NCBI GenBank assembly: GCA_947492175.1
Contig: CANLMQ010000031.1
Coordinates: 1 to 64,000, forward strand
From: an uncultured Draconibacterium sp.
GTDB taxonomy: Bacteria > Bacteroidota > Bacteroidia > Bacteroidales > Prolixibacteraceae
Direction of reading: 5' to 3'
Length of the DNA: 64,000 bases
A model generated the notes under the pieces. That model did not search any database, was not told the DNA's origin, and saw nothing but the letters and a program-made list of their open reading frames with translations. Position numbers and translations under genes: made by a program. Positions 35,556-44,770 of the stretch are shown piece after piece. Within the stretch, counting starts at the first letter, position 1, and each line of letters starts with the position of its first letter.

Positions 35556-36707
35556 TCACGTATGCATTTCACATGCCTTAAGCAGGCACTCCTGAACGAG
35601 GTAATCGTGTTCATAGGTGTAGGGATTCTTCATTTTCCCATTAATGATATGAGCAAACTCTATCCATTGATCTTCGTACCTGTCTTTGAGAGGTGGCATT
35701 TCTATAATTTGCCCGCCTTTTTTGAAATCTCCAGTCGCTTCCGCCAAGGTAAGATGCAACTTGCCACCGGACATATTACCCTGAATTTCGAGCGGGCGAA
35801 TCGTGATAGTCCCCTTCGAGCCGCGCACTGTTATATAACGATTCTGGAATCCATCTACTTCGTTTATACAGGTACGCATTGTCGCAATTCCGCCATTGGA
35901 ATATTCAAATACGGTTAATGAATTGTCGATGACCTCATCTTTTCGAGTCTTTCGAAGGTAAGGATGAATCTTCTCCGGTTTGCCCATCATCGTTACAACC
36001 ATATCAATCAAATGACAAGTTAAGATAAATGATATTCCACCTTTGAACGTTTTTATAACGTTACGAAACGATTGACCATCGATGCGGTTCATTGCAGCAT
36101 CGATATCATATATTTCACCTAATAATCCATCTTTGACTGCTTTGAAGCAAAACTGTACTGCAGGATTATTTCTATACATATACCCCATTTGTAAGGTTAT
36201 ATTATTAGACTTGGCAATGTCCAATATCTGCTTGAAATCTGCTAATGACTCCCCTGCCGGTTTATCTAAATGAATATGTTTCCCTGCTTTAACACAACGA
36301 ATTGCGTAAGGAAGCGAATCATGCTCTTCGGTTTCCACTGAAACGGCTTGTAGGCCAGGAATCGCCATCAGTTCTTCTGTAGACATCCAAGGCAAATCTT
36401 TATATAATCCCTTGTTTTCGTGTTTTTCACGTTGTTTTGGATCGTCATCGGCCACAGCAACGACTTCGAACAGGTCGGTCAACTTACGAAGTGTGCCAAT
36501 TTTGTAGGCATGCATGTGTCCGGTACCGATTTGAGCGATTTTGATCTTTTGTGTTTTAGTTGCATCTGCAAAGCTATTTTTATTCGCAACTAAGACGTTG
36601 TCCAATACAATATTGTTTAATGCTGTTCCCGAAATAGCAACACTTGGGATACAACTGGCTAAACCAGCCGCTGATACTTGTTTTAAAAAATTACGTCTAT
36701 TCGCCAT
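35556..36707 (-). CDS. Tat-exported Gfo/Idh/MocA-family oxidoreductase (2)
   Basis: It is a second NAD(P)-binding sugar-dehydrogenase-type protein, clearly different in sequence from the first. A Tat motif (NRRNFLKQVSAAGLASCIPSVAISG) precedes KIAQIGTGHMHAYKIG (Rossmann glycines; GHMH is unusual), VVAVADDDP, VETEEHDSLPYAI, IHLDKPAGES (the DKP/EKP motif) and FILTCHLIDMVVTMMGKP with the HLID active-site His/Asp. It is 383 aa. A terminator separates it from the SusD-type operon upstream, so it may have its own promoter. Another hairpin follows its end at 35358-35393. Confidence 0.85.
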   Translation of the reverse strand: MANRRNFLKQVSAAGLASCIPSVAISGTALNNIVLDNVLVANKNSFADATKTQKIKIAQIGTGHMHAYKIGTLRKLTDLFEVVAVADDDPKQREKHENKGLYKDLPWMSTEELMAIPGLQAVSVETEEHDSLPYAIRCVKAGKHIHLDKPAGESLADFKQILDIAKSNNITLQMGYMYRNNPAVQFCFKAVKDGLLGEIYDIDAAMNRIDGQSFRNVIKTFKGGISFILTCHLIDMVVTMMGKPEKIHPYLRKTRKDEVIDNSLTVFEYSNGGIATMRTCINEVDGFQNRYITVRGSKGTITIRPLEIQGNMSGGKLHLTLAEATGDFKKGGQIIEMPPLKDRYEDQWIEFAHIINGKMKNPYTYEHDYLVQECLLKACEMHT

Positions 36708-36722
36708 AATAAATTATCATTA

Positions 36723-36762
36723 GAAAAATCCGATCCGGGAACTAAAGTAATTCCCGAACCGG
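36723..36762 (-). terminator. Terminator at the end of the SusC/SusD operon
   Basis: On the minus strand CCGGTTCGGGAA and TTCCCGGATCGG form a stem with one internal mismatch region around a 9-nt loop, followed by ATTTTTCT. It lies just after the discoidin-domain lipoprotein gene. Confidence 0.7.
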
Positions 36763-36770
36763 ATAATGCA

Positions 36771-37895
36771 TTAATATACGATAGTACTGTACACTTCTAT
36801 CTCGAACAGGCGTATCATGTAATCAAGAGAAACGGTTGGATGTATATACAATCTAACCCTGTTGGTAGTTACACTGTTAAACTCCTTGTGATATTCCTGC
36901 ATTACGTTATTTTCCTCAGTAATAACATCAATCCATTCATTATCATACCATACTTGAAAGCTGAATTTTTGCGACCCTTCGATATTGTTGTCCTGGCGCC
37001 ACATTCCAAATCCACTAATCTTAAAGTATCCCTGTAAATCAACTTCGAGCCACTGCGGATCTGACAAGAATGTACCTGGAGATATCCATCTTGAGCCAGA
37101 ACTTGTTCTGTCACCGTCAACAGCATTCATCCCTGTATATGCGGAAGTAGCAGAACCGCTTGATGTAACAGGTTTATTCAAAACAACATTTACAATTTTT
37201 ACCAGGTCTACCTTCTCAGAATTTGCGGGAAAAGTATCAATTGCTGAGGGTACAGGTTTGTACATGGTGCTGATGTACAATGGAGCTCCAAACTTGAAAT
37301 CGGATAAGATTGTTGACGTTTCCGAACTGGTAAAAAACATAGTTTTGGGAGAGTCGTTGATATCGGTATAAGTCAGTTCTATTCCCAATTCAGTATCATC
37401 AATTGCATTATACCATTCAAGTGTAAGCTCATTGCTATTTTCATCTACCACAAAATTTTTCAACATACGATTCGACAACATTTGCTCATACACTTCACCA
37501 TAAGCCAACTCATCTACTTCTACTGGGATAGAAGTGTGACCAAAATCATCAAAAGATATAATATTGAATTTACATGTGGTTTCTTTCAGATCGTAGACAA
37601 TCAAACGAGTGGTATCGTTCTCATTATTTATCGGTACGGTAGTCTCTTCCTGAATGCCATCCTGTTCGTACAATACTTTGCAAGAAGTTACTTTGGGATC
37701 TGTGATCACCCATTCCAATTGAATCCGGTTTTTCCCCGGGTAAGTTTTCACTGAATCCGGTTTTTGAGGATAAATAATTTCGCCATCGGGCATGTAATTC
37801 TTATAATCGTCGGACTGGGTACAATGAGCAAACAAGATACAACATATTGCTACTACCGAATACCATTTTATTTTAATTACAATATTCATAATCAT
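36771..37895 (-). CDS. Surface lipoprotein with DUF4998-like repeats and F5/8-type C (discoidin) domain
   Basis: The signal peptide ends in a lipobox (LFAHC). The first ~240 residues look like DUF4998/fibronectin-like beta domains (PDSVKTYPGKNRIQLEWVITDPKVTSCKVLYEQDG ... TCKFNIISFDDFGHTSIPVEV). The C-terminal ~135 residues are a discoidin-type carbohydrate-binding fold: TSSGSATSAYTGMNAVDGDRTSSGSRWISP, WLEVDLQGYFKISGFGMWRQD, NRVRLYIHP. Such proteins act as surface glycan-binding proteins next to SusD. It is the last gene of the SusC-SusD-DUF5000 operon. Specificity cannot be read from the sequence. Confidence 0.8.
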   Translation of the reverse strand: MIMNIVIKIKWYSVVAICCILFAHCTQSDDYKNYMPDGEIIYPQKPDSVKTYPGKNRIQLEWVITDPKVTSCKVLYEQDGIQEETTVPINNENDTTRLIVYDLKETTCKFNIISFDDFGHTSIPVEVDELAYGEVYEQMLSNRMLKNFVVDENSNELTLEWYNAIDDTELGIELTYTDINDSPKTMFFTSSETSTILSDFKFGAPLYISTMYKPVPSAIDTFPANSEKVDLVKIVNVVLNKPVTSSGSATSAYTGMNAVDGDRTSSGSRWISPGTFLSDPQWLEVDLQGYFKISGFGMWRQDNNIEGSQKFSFQVWYDNEWIDVITEENNVMQEYHKEFNSVTTNRVRLYIHPTVSLDYMIRLFEIEVYSTIVY

Positions 37896-37931
37896 CGTGT
37901 TTTATCAATTACAAAAAAAATCAACATCTAT

Positions 37932-39137
37932 TTATTGATTATCAGACGGTTCTTGCCCCCACAAGCTCATTTCGTCTGAAATAAATATTGTTGTCATTTT
38001 ACCCCATGTTTCCTTGACTACAAAACGAATATACCTTACGTAGGGAATATCCAACGGGAATTCAATGTCATTACCATTCCAGTAAGCCTCCATATCTTCG
38101 TCCGAATTCGTACCAATAGGTAATCCGGAAGGCTTGATCATTTCACCATCTAACAGTAAAGTCCATGAATCCCATGATCCATCCGGACTCGGATCCATAC
38201 TACCCCACACCTCAAACAGCCTGATACTTCGATCGTTGTATGCCACATTCTCAAATTTAGAACCAACCCTTTGCCACAATTTCATCCGGCTGATTAAAAC
38301 TCCTTGCGGGCAATTCGTATCAAAAGTTACAATATGAGGCCAATCTCCATTGTTTAATGAAGCAAAGGCTTGTCCATTAAAACCACCAAGTGTTTCATTC
38401 CACCAATTTGCCCACCCATAACCGTTAGTAAGCGGAGCGTCGCCAGGTAAAGACATGCCGCTGAATTTTGACTTGTCCAATTGTTTTTCGAATCTGGGCG
38501 TCAAAACACTAATCAATGTATCGGAGGTATTGCCCCAACGATCGCTGATATAAACACCAAATGTAGTTTCTTCAGGCGGTAACCCACGCAACGAAAATTG
38601 ACCTTCAGGCATTTTAGTATAAAAGGTTTCTCCAGGATTCCAAAAACCAGAACTGTCAATGTAAGTCATGGTAATGGCTAAATCCGCTTCATTGGGGTTT
38701 TCAAATAGGACACTAGCTCCTCCCCAATTTCCTATCAGTTGAATATTTTTAAATACCTCCTTGAAATTAGGAGATAATGGTTTTACTTTTACCACAACAG
38801 GGTCAGAGACTTTTTCGCTCCGATTCACCGAATACAAATTGACGGTATATTCTGATTCGTCAGCAAAACCTTCAATGGTCAGATAATTCAGAAATGACGA
38901 AGCTTTTACCTGCCGCACCACACCATTAATTAAACATTCGGCCTTAACATATAATAGATTTTGCTCTCCAGATAATTCATAGGTTAGTTTTACAGCACCT
39001 GGAAGACTCACTGCTTCTACATTGCTAACCTGCCCAGGAATGGTCGGATCATCCGACAACGGATTTCTGTAATCATCTTCGCTGCATGAATAACAAAATA
39101 TCATACAAACTATCATTAAAAGAAAATATTTATTCAT
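37932..39137 (-). CDS. DUF4959/DUF5126/DUF5000-type surface lipoprotein
   Basis: A lipoprotein signal (IFCYSC) leads into three beta-domains in the order typical of many polysaccharide-utilisation loci: DUF4959-like (PGQVSNVEAVSLPGAVKLTYELSG), DUF5126-like (GNWGGASVLFENPNEADLAITMTYIDSSG) and a C-terminal DUF5000/discoidin-like domain (GGFNGQAFASLNNGDWPHIVTFDT ... YVRYIRFVVKETWG ... SLWGQE). It is 401 aa. Such proteins are thought to bind glycan at the cell surface. It is co-directional with SusD upstream (88-nt gap) and the discoidin lipoprotein downstream. Confidence 0.82.
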   Translation of the reverse strand: MNKYFLLMIVCMIFCYSCSEDDYRNPLSDDPTIPGQVSNVEAVSLPGAVKLTYELSGEQNLLYVKAECLINGVVRQVKASSFLNYLTIEGFADESEYTVNLYSVNRSEKVSDPVVVKVKPLSPNFKEVFKNIQLIGNWGGASVLFENPNEADLAITMTYIDSSGFWNPGETFYTKMPEGQFSLRGLPPEETTFGVYISDRWGNTSDTLISVLTPRFEKQLDKSKFSGMSLPGDAPLTNGYGWANWWNETLGGFNGQAFASLNNGDWPHIVTFDTNCPQGVLISRMKLWQRVGSKFENVAYNDRSIRLFEVWGSMDPSPDGSWDSWTLLLDGEMIKPSGLPIGTNSDEDMEAYWNGNDIEFPLDIPYVRYIRFVVKETWGKMTTIFISDEMSLWGQEPSDNQ

Positions 39138-39225
39138 TTGCTATACTTTTTATTTATTTAATAATCTCCTTTTATCCCTAAAAGGCCTACACCTTCCCCC
39201 CTAAAGGGAAGTTTGAGATTAGACT

Positions 39226-41175
39226 TTACCATCCCGGATTCTGATCCAAATTAGTATTCACTGACAAATCAGATTCTTTAAGAGGCCAGAAATAATCCCT
39301 AGTGCTAAATTTAGGTACAAAAATGTTCCTAACACGATAATAGGTCTCTGTTTCGTTTTGCTCAATATCCCAACCCTGAATCGGTTTATTATTCCATATC
39401 TCTCTTCCTCTTTTCCATCGCCTTATTTCCCAGTAACGATGCCCCTCGTTGGCTAATTCAATGAGTCTTTCGCGTTGGATGATATCCCTTAATCCTTCCT
39501 TGGTAGTTGGCTTCGTCTTAAACTGAGTACTTGCATATTTTGCCCATGATGCTTCAACACCCTCCAAACCTGCCCTTTCCCTAACAAGGTCAATCCATTG
39601 ATAGGAGTCTTCATGTGAAGGGCCATAAGCTTCATTTGCCGCTTCAGAACAAAGAAGATAAAGATCCGCCAAACGAATTACGGGCCAGTTGTACTCAACT
39701 CTGAAATATGAATTACCAGAGACGACGTTTTTATAGTTTACCAACTTCTTGGGATAATATCCAGTAACCGAATAATAGAATCCATTTACCTTACCGCCGA
39801 AATCACTAACTTTTGCTTTAATAAGCCACTGATTATCTACATCGAAATTGCTGATACCGTACCACAAGTTACCATCAAACGAGAGATTGGCATAAAACCG
39901 AGGTTCGCGGTTAAAATGCATAATTGCAGTCTGATATCCAACACCGATGTTATATTTATCTTCTTCTGTAGCAGTTTTTACATTGTATCTATCTATATAT
40001 TTCCCACTCAATTCCCATTCGCTATCTTCATTCATAGGGACGCCGTGGTCCGTGTAAAACATTTCGGCAATTTTCAACGGAGGTGCCAGCGTGGGTACAA
40101 ACATCATGGAGTATTCAGTAAACGATTGGGCAAGATATGGTGTGGATCTCCACTGCAATGTACTACTGTTGTTCATGGAATTATTCCACACTACCTCAGT
40201 GTTGAGGTCATAGTTACCCTCAGTTACGCTGGTTCTAATACTCATTTGGGTGATCATTTCAGGTGGCAGGTTTTCGGTAAAGCCTGGTTGGTAGTAGTGT
40301 AAGGCAAAGCCTGCCAAATGACAAGTATCTATGGCGTTACGGCACGCTAAAGCCGCCTTCTCCCATTTAGCTACCTCATATGTTTGATTGAAATATTGCA
40401 CACCATCTTTACGCAGAAAACTGGCATAGTCCGTGTTTCCGTTAAATAAAGGACTGGCCGCTTCTACCAATATTTTCGCTTTTAGCGCCAATGCCATCGG
40501 TTGGGAAGCCCTTCCATTTTCGGTAGCTTCATTGTCTATTATCAAAGGAAGGTCTGGCACCGCTTCGTTCAAAAGACTGACAATGTAATCGAAACAGTCA
40601 TCCACCGGCTCCCTATAGACTTGCACTTCTTCCACTCCTGCCGATACAGGTAAATTTTCTTTGATGAGTGGAATTGGACCGTACATCCGTAACAGCCAAA
40701 AATGATAATATGCTTTCAGAAATTTCACTTCGGCAATCCACCTTTTCTTATCGTAACCTTCCACCCCCGGTATATCACCGTTCATCCTCTCAAGGAATAA
40801 ATTACAATCACGTAATGCGATGAACATCGGTTTACCGCCTCTTAACCCATTCCAGTAGTCCAAACAAGGGTTAACGACACCTTGATTTCCCCGAGCAATC
40901 TCTTGAAAAGGAGTATTCCAAAAATAAGTACTATATTGAGGATATGGACACCAAAATTCATCTGATATTAAGAATGCTTGGGCATTAAGATCTGCATGAG
41001 CCGGCATATATGAATAACAGGTAAACAGAAATTTTTCTGACATCGCCCGATTTACAAATGCATTATCAATGGTCGCAATATTGTCAGGAACAACATCTAA
41101 ATAATCACATGCACTAAACATGCCTAATAACCCGACTAAAAAATATTTGATAATTCTATTTTTCATGATTTTCAA
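39226..41175 (-). CDS. SusD/RagB-family surface lipoprotein
   Basis: It is the substrate-capturing partner of the SusC-type receptor immediately upstream (3-nt gap). The lipobox FSAC is followed by DYLDVVPDN. The helical SusD fold is visible in WIAEVKFLKAYYHFWLLRMYGPIPLI and in the C-terminal RVEYNWPVIRLADLYLLCSEAANEAYGPSHEDSYQWIDLVRERAGL ... RDIIQRERLIELANEGHRYWEIRRWKRG, the RagB/SusD signature. The length of 649 aa is on the long side. ATG 41175 and an internal Met three codons later are equally possible starts. Confidence 0.92.
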   Translation of the reverse strand: MKIMKNRIIKYFLVGLLGMFSACDYLDVVPDNIATIDNAFVNRAMSEKFLFTCYSYMPAHADLNAQAFLISDEFWCPYPQYSTYFWNTPFQEIARGNQGVVNPCLDYWNGLRGGKPMFIALRDCNLFLERMNGDIPGVEGYDKKRWIAEVKFLKAYYHFWLLRMYGPIPLIKENLPVSAGVEEVQVYREPVDDCFDYIVSLLNEAVPDLPLIIDNEATENGRASQPMALALKAKILVEAASPLFNGNTDYASFLRKDGVQYFNQTYEVAKWEKAALACRNAIDTCHLAGFALHYYQPGFTENLPPEMITQMSIRTSVTEGNYDLNTEVVWNNSMNNSSTLQWRSTPYLAQSFTEYSMMFVPTLAPPLKIAEMFYTDHGVPMNEDSEWELSGKYIDRYNVKTATEEDKYNIGVGYQTAIMHFNREPRFYANLSFDGNLWYGISNFDVDNQWLIKAKVSDFGGKVNGFYYSVTGYYPKKLVNYKNVVSGNSYFRVEYNWPVIRLADLYLLCSEAANEAYGPSHEDSYQWIDLVRERAGLEGVEASWAKYASTQFKTKPTTKEGLRDIIQRERLIELANEGHRYWEIRRWKRGREIWNNKPIQGWDIEQNETETYYRVRNIFVPKFSTRDYFWPLKESDLSVNTNLDQNPGW

Positions 41176-41178
41176 CGA

Positions 41179-44100
41179 TTAAAATGACACAGTAATCCCC
41201 ATATTATATGTTTTTTGAATAGGATATCCTAATCCATTGCCGCCCATTTCGACATCCCAAAGCTTGAATTTGCTTAAACAAAATAAATTGGTTCCATTCA
41301 TATAAATTCGGGCATTTTTCAGACCTATCTTTTGCAAGACCGTCGTAGGCAAGGTATATCCTATTTCTAAAGACTTTAACCTCAAAAAGGAACCGTCGCG
41401 CATGAACCATGTATTCCTCCGTGTATTATTTGCTATGTTTGTGGAACTCAACCGGGGCCATAGCGCATATACGTCTTGGTATTCTTCCGACCAGTAGCTT
41501 TCAGCATACGCTTTAAGCAATTGTTTATCATTCACAAACGGGCTTGTGACAGTTGCATCAATCCAGAAGCTTGAGCGCGCTGAACCTTGGAAAAAACATG
41601 AAAAATCAAAGTTTTTGTATCCCATGGAAATTCCAAATCCGTACATAATTTCAGGATCGGTTGGAAATCCGATAGGCACCATATCTTCTTCGGAAATTTT
41701 CCCATCACCACTGACATCACTATACTTAATGTCTCCTGCCATATAATCACCAAACTGTTGTAATGGCGAATTAGCAACTTCAGCATCATCAATAAACATA
41801 CGTTCAGCAATTAATCCCCATTGCTGAGAAAGAGAATATCCCTTATGTTTTCGATATTCCTGAACATAGTCAGGTTCTTCATATACTAGAAATTTGCTGG
41901 TAGCAAAAGTGAAATTTGCACGTGCTTTGAACCAAATATCGTTTCTAAGAGTGGTTGTATAATCAATTGATCCGTCTACTCCTTGAGAACTGGCTTCTCC
42001 TACATTGGCTCTTTCAACACTTTGAAGCCCCATGGTGGAAGGAATACTTGCCCTATCCATCAATATATTAGTCCTGTGTTCATAAAAATAGTCTGCTTCC
42101 ATCGAAAACTTGTCAAATAATCCGAGTTCAAAACCAACATTAGTTTTCCGGGCTATTTCCCAAGTAATATCTTCATTGGCACTTCTGTTCACCTCAATTC
42201 CGCTAAGTGAATAATAACTTCCCGGAATACCAAACCTTCCGCTACGTGCAGAGCTATTCATATTTATCTTTGAGAGATAATAAAAACGGTCGTAATCACT
42301 TCCGATGGCATCATTGCCCACCAACCCATAGGTAGCTCTAAATTTCAGATTCGAAATGGGATCAATATTCCAAAAATCTTCATTCGTCACCGTCCAAGCA
42401 ACACCTGCCGATGGGAAAAATCCCCAACGTTTCGACACGTGAAATCTTTCGCTCCCGTTATATCCAAAATTAAACTCTCCGAAATACTTACCCTTGTATG
42501 AATAAGTAGCACGTCCCGAGAGTCCGAGATTACGGTGTGGTAACGATAATTGTAGATCACCCGCATTGCCCGTCAGTTCGTTACGAAGGGTATATACCAA
42601 CATCCCACTAACAGTATGTTTTTCGGCAAAAGTACAGTTGTAATTACCCATGAGTTCGATATAAGTAGATGAATTTACGTACTTATTTCCTTCTTTATAT
42701 CCAAGATAGTCTGTTCCCGTCAGCTCATTTAAGGGCATCAAGGTATAATCATCTTCATACTTATCATAATAACTTACTGTATAGTAAAATGGATTATAAA
42801 AACGTTGTACATCAAAATACGAATAACGCGACGTATTGAACAAGCCTCTAATAGACAAGCCCTCTGTCAAAAAGGACAAATCCTGCTTTAATTCAAATTG
42901 TGCATCAATCTTACTACGCGAATAATCTTTGTACCCCCTCACCATCTCTGCATAAGGATTAATATAGTTTGCTTCCTCTCCATAATTACCGAACAGAATC
43001 CATTGCGTCTGTATATTTGCTTCGTCAGGTTCATAATACGGTGGAAATAACACTGGGTTGGCTCTCATCACCTGTTTATAAACTTCCGAACCTCCATTGA
43101 TAGGCCCCGTATAATCGTCAAAATTGCCGACAACACGAAGTGCTGCCTCTGTAGTTTTTGTCAGATTCATATTTATATTTGATCTGAACGAGTAGGTACT
43201 CAATTGAACGTTGTTATTGAAATTACTCCTTTTGTCTACTTTCAAGTTTCCATTGTCCTGATTGAATGTGGCGGCCAAATAATAACGAGCTACTTTTCCT
43301 CCCCCGCTAGCATTTAGGTTTACTCTTTGTGTCGTAGCATAGTTATTAAACATTTCTTCGTACCAGTCAGTGGCAGGATACACATATTTATTGGTCCCTA
43401 AAATGGTATTGTCAATTTTGGTTTGCGAATACGGTGATGTTCCAAGCGGATCACGTGTTTTCACGGCTTCGTTTCCAAGACGCATATAGGTAATAGGATC
43501 AGCTAATTCTACTTTTCTTGTAGGCATAGAAAATGCGTTTTCAGCACGCACCGAAATACTAAGACTTCCTTCCGAACCTTCCTTGGTAGTGATAGATATA
43601 ACTCCATTGGCGCCTCGTGCCCCATACACCGCTGTAGAGGTGGCATCTTTCATGATAGAGAAATTCGCAATATCATCGGGCTGCATCCTTGCCAGATCTG
43701 TTGTTGACACCTCGATTCCATCAATCAGGATAAGCGGATCTTTTTTATACCCAAAGGTGGTTACCCCTCGGATAAAAAATTCTGCATTATCTTGACCTGG
43801 TTCGCCGCTCCTCTGATACGAAATCATCCCGGCAATGTTCCCGGCCAACATGGTGGTCACGTTACTCGACGATGTTTTTCTTAACTCAGGAACGTCTGCG
43901 GCAACAACTGAACCAATCAAGTCTTCTTTCTTCTGTTTACCGAATCCAACAACCACAATATCTTCCAATTCCTGAGACTTGGCTTTTAGAATAATATTTA
44001 TTTTTTCCTGCTCGCCAACTTCAACAATCTGGCTTTCCATCCCAATAAAAGAAAATACCAGTTTGTCGGTAGGTCTTGCTTCTATGGAGTAGGTACCGTC

Positions 44101-44616
44101 GTTATCGGTAATCACCCCGCGGGTTGTCCCTACAATGGTTATGGTTACCCCGGGCAAGGGCTTACCTTCATCATCGGTTATCTTCCCTTTTATCTTTTCA
44201 TCTTGCGTCGCTTGTAATTCGACAGGATGGACGGATAATTCATCGGTCAGTAATTCCTTTTCCCCAATAACAATTTGCCGGTCATATATCCGGTAAGTTT
44301 TGTCGGTTGATTTAAACACCTTATTTAGAATTTTTTCAACACTCTGATTGGTAACATTAACGTTAATTGGTTTTTCGAGGTCAACAACACTATCATAATA
44401 AACGAAAATGAAACTACTTTGACTTTCAATTGCTTCTATCAATTCCTTTAACGTAGCATTCTTTAGATCGAGCGACAATTTCGCACTCTGGGAGTAACTG
44501 TTATTCCCCATTAGAGTTGCCGTTGATATCAATAGAAATAACAGACACAATTTCATAGTCAAAAATAATTTTCTTGAGTTCTCATTATAGAGAACCCAAA
44601 ACATGTTTTTTTTCAT
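41179..44616 (-). CDS. SusC-type TonB-dependent transporter with STN signalling domain
   Basis: This outer-membrane receptor also senses its substrate. After a long N-region and signal peptide (to ~residue 43) comes an STN domain (LSLDLKNATLKELIEAIESQSSFIFVYYDSVV ... KILNKVFKSTDKTYRIYDRQIVI, ~45-115) that would contact the FecR anti-sigma factor. Then come a carboxypeptidase-regulatory-like domain (KITDDEGKPLPGVTITIVGTTRG), TonB box DIVVVGFGKQKKEDLIGSV, the plug with DPLILIDGIEVS and VYGARGANGVISITTK, and the barrel ending GITVSF. At 1,145 aa it is a full-length STN-type SusC. It lies downstream of the sigma/FecR pair, which should control it. Confidence 0.93.
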   Translation of the reverse strand: MKKNMFWVLYNENSRKLFLTMKLCLLFLLISTATLMGNNSYSQSAKLSLDLKNATLKELIEAIESQSSFIFVYYDSVVDLEKPINVNVTNQSVEKILNKVFKSTDKTYRIYDRQIVIGEKELLTDELSVHPVELQATQDEKIKGKITDDEGKPLPGVTITIVGTTRGVITDNDGTYSIEARPTDKLVFSFIGMESQIVEVGEQEKINIILKAKSQELEDIVVVGFGKQKKEDLIGSVVAADVPELRKTSSSNVTTMLAGNIAGMISYQRSGEPGQDNAEFFIRGVTTFGYKKDPLILIDGIEVSTTDLARMQPDDIANFSIMKDATSTAVYGARGANGVISITTKEGSEGSLSISVRAENAFSMPTRKVELADPITYMRLGNEAVKTRDPLGTSPYSQTKIDNTILGTNKYVYPATDWYEEMFNNYATTQRVNLNASGGGKVARYYLAATFNQDNGNLKVDKRSNFNNNVQLSTYSFRSNINMNLTKTTEAALRVVGNFDDYTGPINGGSEVYKQVMRANPVLFPPYYEPDEANIQTQWILFGNYGEEANYINPYAEMVRGYKDYSRSKIDAQFELKQDLSFLTEGLSIRGLFNTSRYSYFDVQRFYNPFYYTVSYYDKYEDDYTLMPLNELTGTDYLGYKEGNKYVNSSTYIELMGNYNCTFAEKHTVSGMLVYTLRNELTGNAGDLQLSLPHRNLGLSGRATYSYKGKYFGEFNFGYNGSERFHVSKRWGFFPSAGVAWTVTNEDFWNIDPISNLKFRATYGLVGNDAIGSDYDRFYYLSKINMNSSARSGRFGIPGSYYSLSGIEVNRSANEDITWEIARKTNVGFELGLFDKFSMEADYFYEHRTNILMDRASIPSTMGLQSVERANVGEASSQGVDGSIDYTTTLRNDIWFKARANFTFATSKFLVYEEPDYVQEYRKHKGYSLSQQWGLIAERMFIDDAEVANSPLQQFGDYMAGDIKYSDVSGDGKISEEDMVPIGFPTDPEIMYGFGISMGYKNFDFSCFFQGSARSSFWIDATVTSPFVNDKQLLKAYAESYWSEEYQDVYALWPRLSSTNIANNTRRNTWFMRDGSFLRLKSLEIGYTLPTTVLQKIGLKNARIYMNGTNLFCLSKFKLWDVEMGGNGLGYPIQKTYNMGITVSF

Positions 44617-44680
44617 ACTTTTGTTTTAGTTTTTAATTTGCTACTTCTTACAAGAAAAAAAGGGCGATTAAAACATCGGG

Positions 44681-44705
44681 CAGGTTATATTGCGAGTATA
44701 ACCTG
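44681..44705 (-). promoter_or_regulatory. Perfect hairpin in the 5' region of the STN-type susC
   Basis: CAGGTTATA and TATAACCTG form a perfect 9-bp inverted repeat with a 7-nt loop, 65 nt upstream of the susC start and 66 nt after the fecR stop codon. No T-run directly follows. It could be an operator, a processing site or an mRNA-stability structure that separates receptor expression from fecR. Confidence 0.5.
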
Positions 44706-44770
44706 TCTTCTTTTTGTATAATCGCAGAGAAATAAAAAAGTGATTTACATAGGCATATTAGTTTCTGAGT

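Noticed and set aside
35481..35918. A 145-codon plus-strand ORF over the end of the second Gfo/Idh gene
   Set aside because: It lies mainly antisense to a well-supported gene and shows no recognisable protein features.
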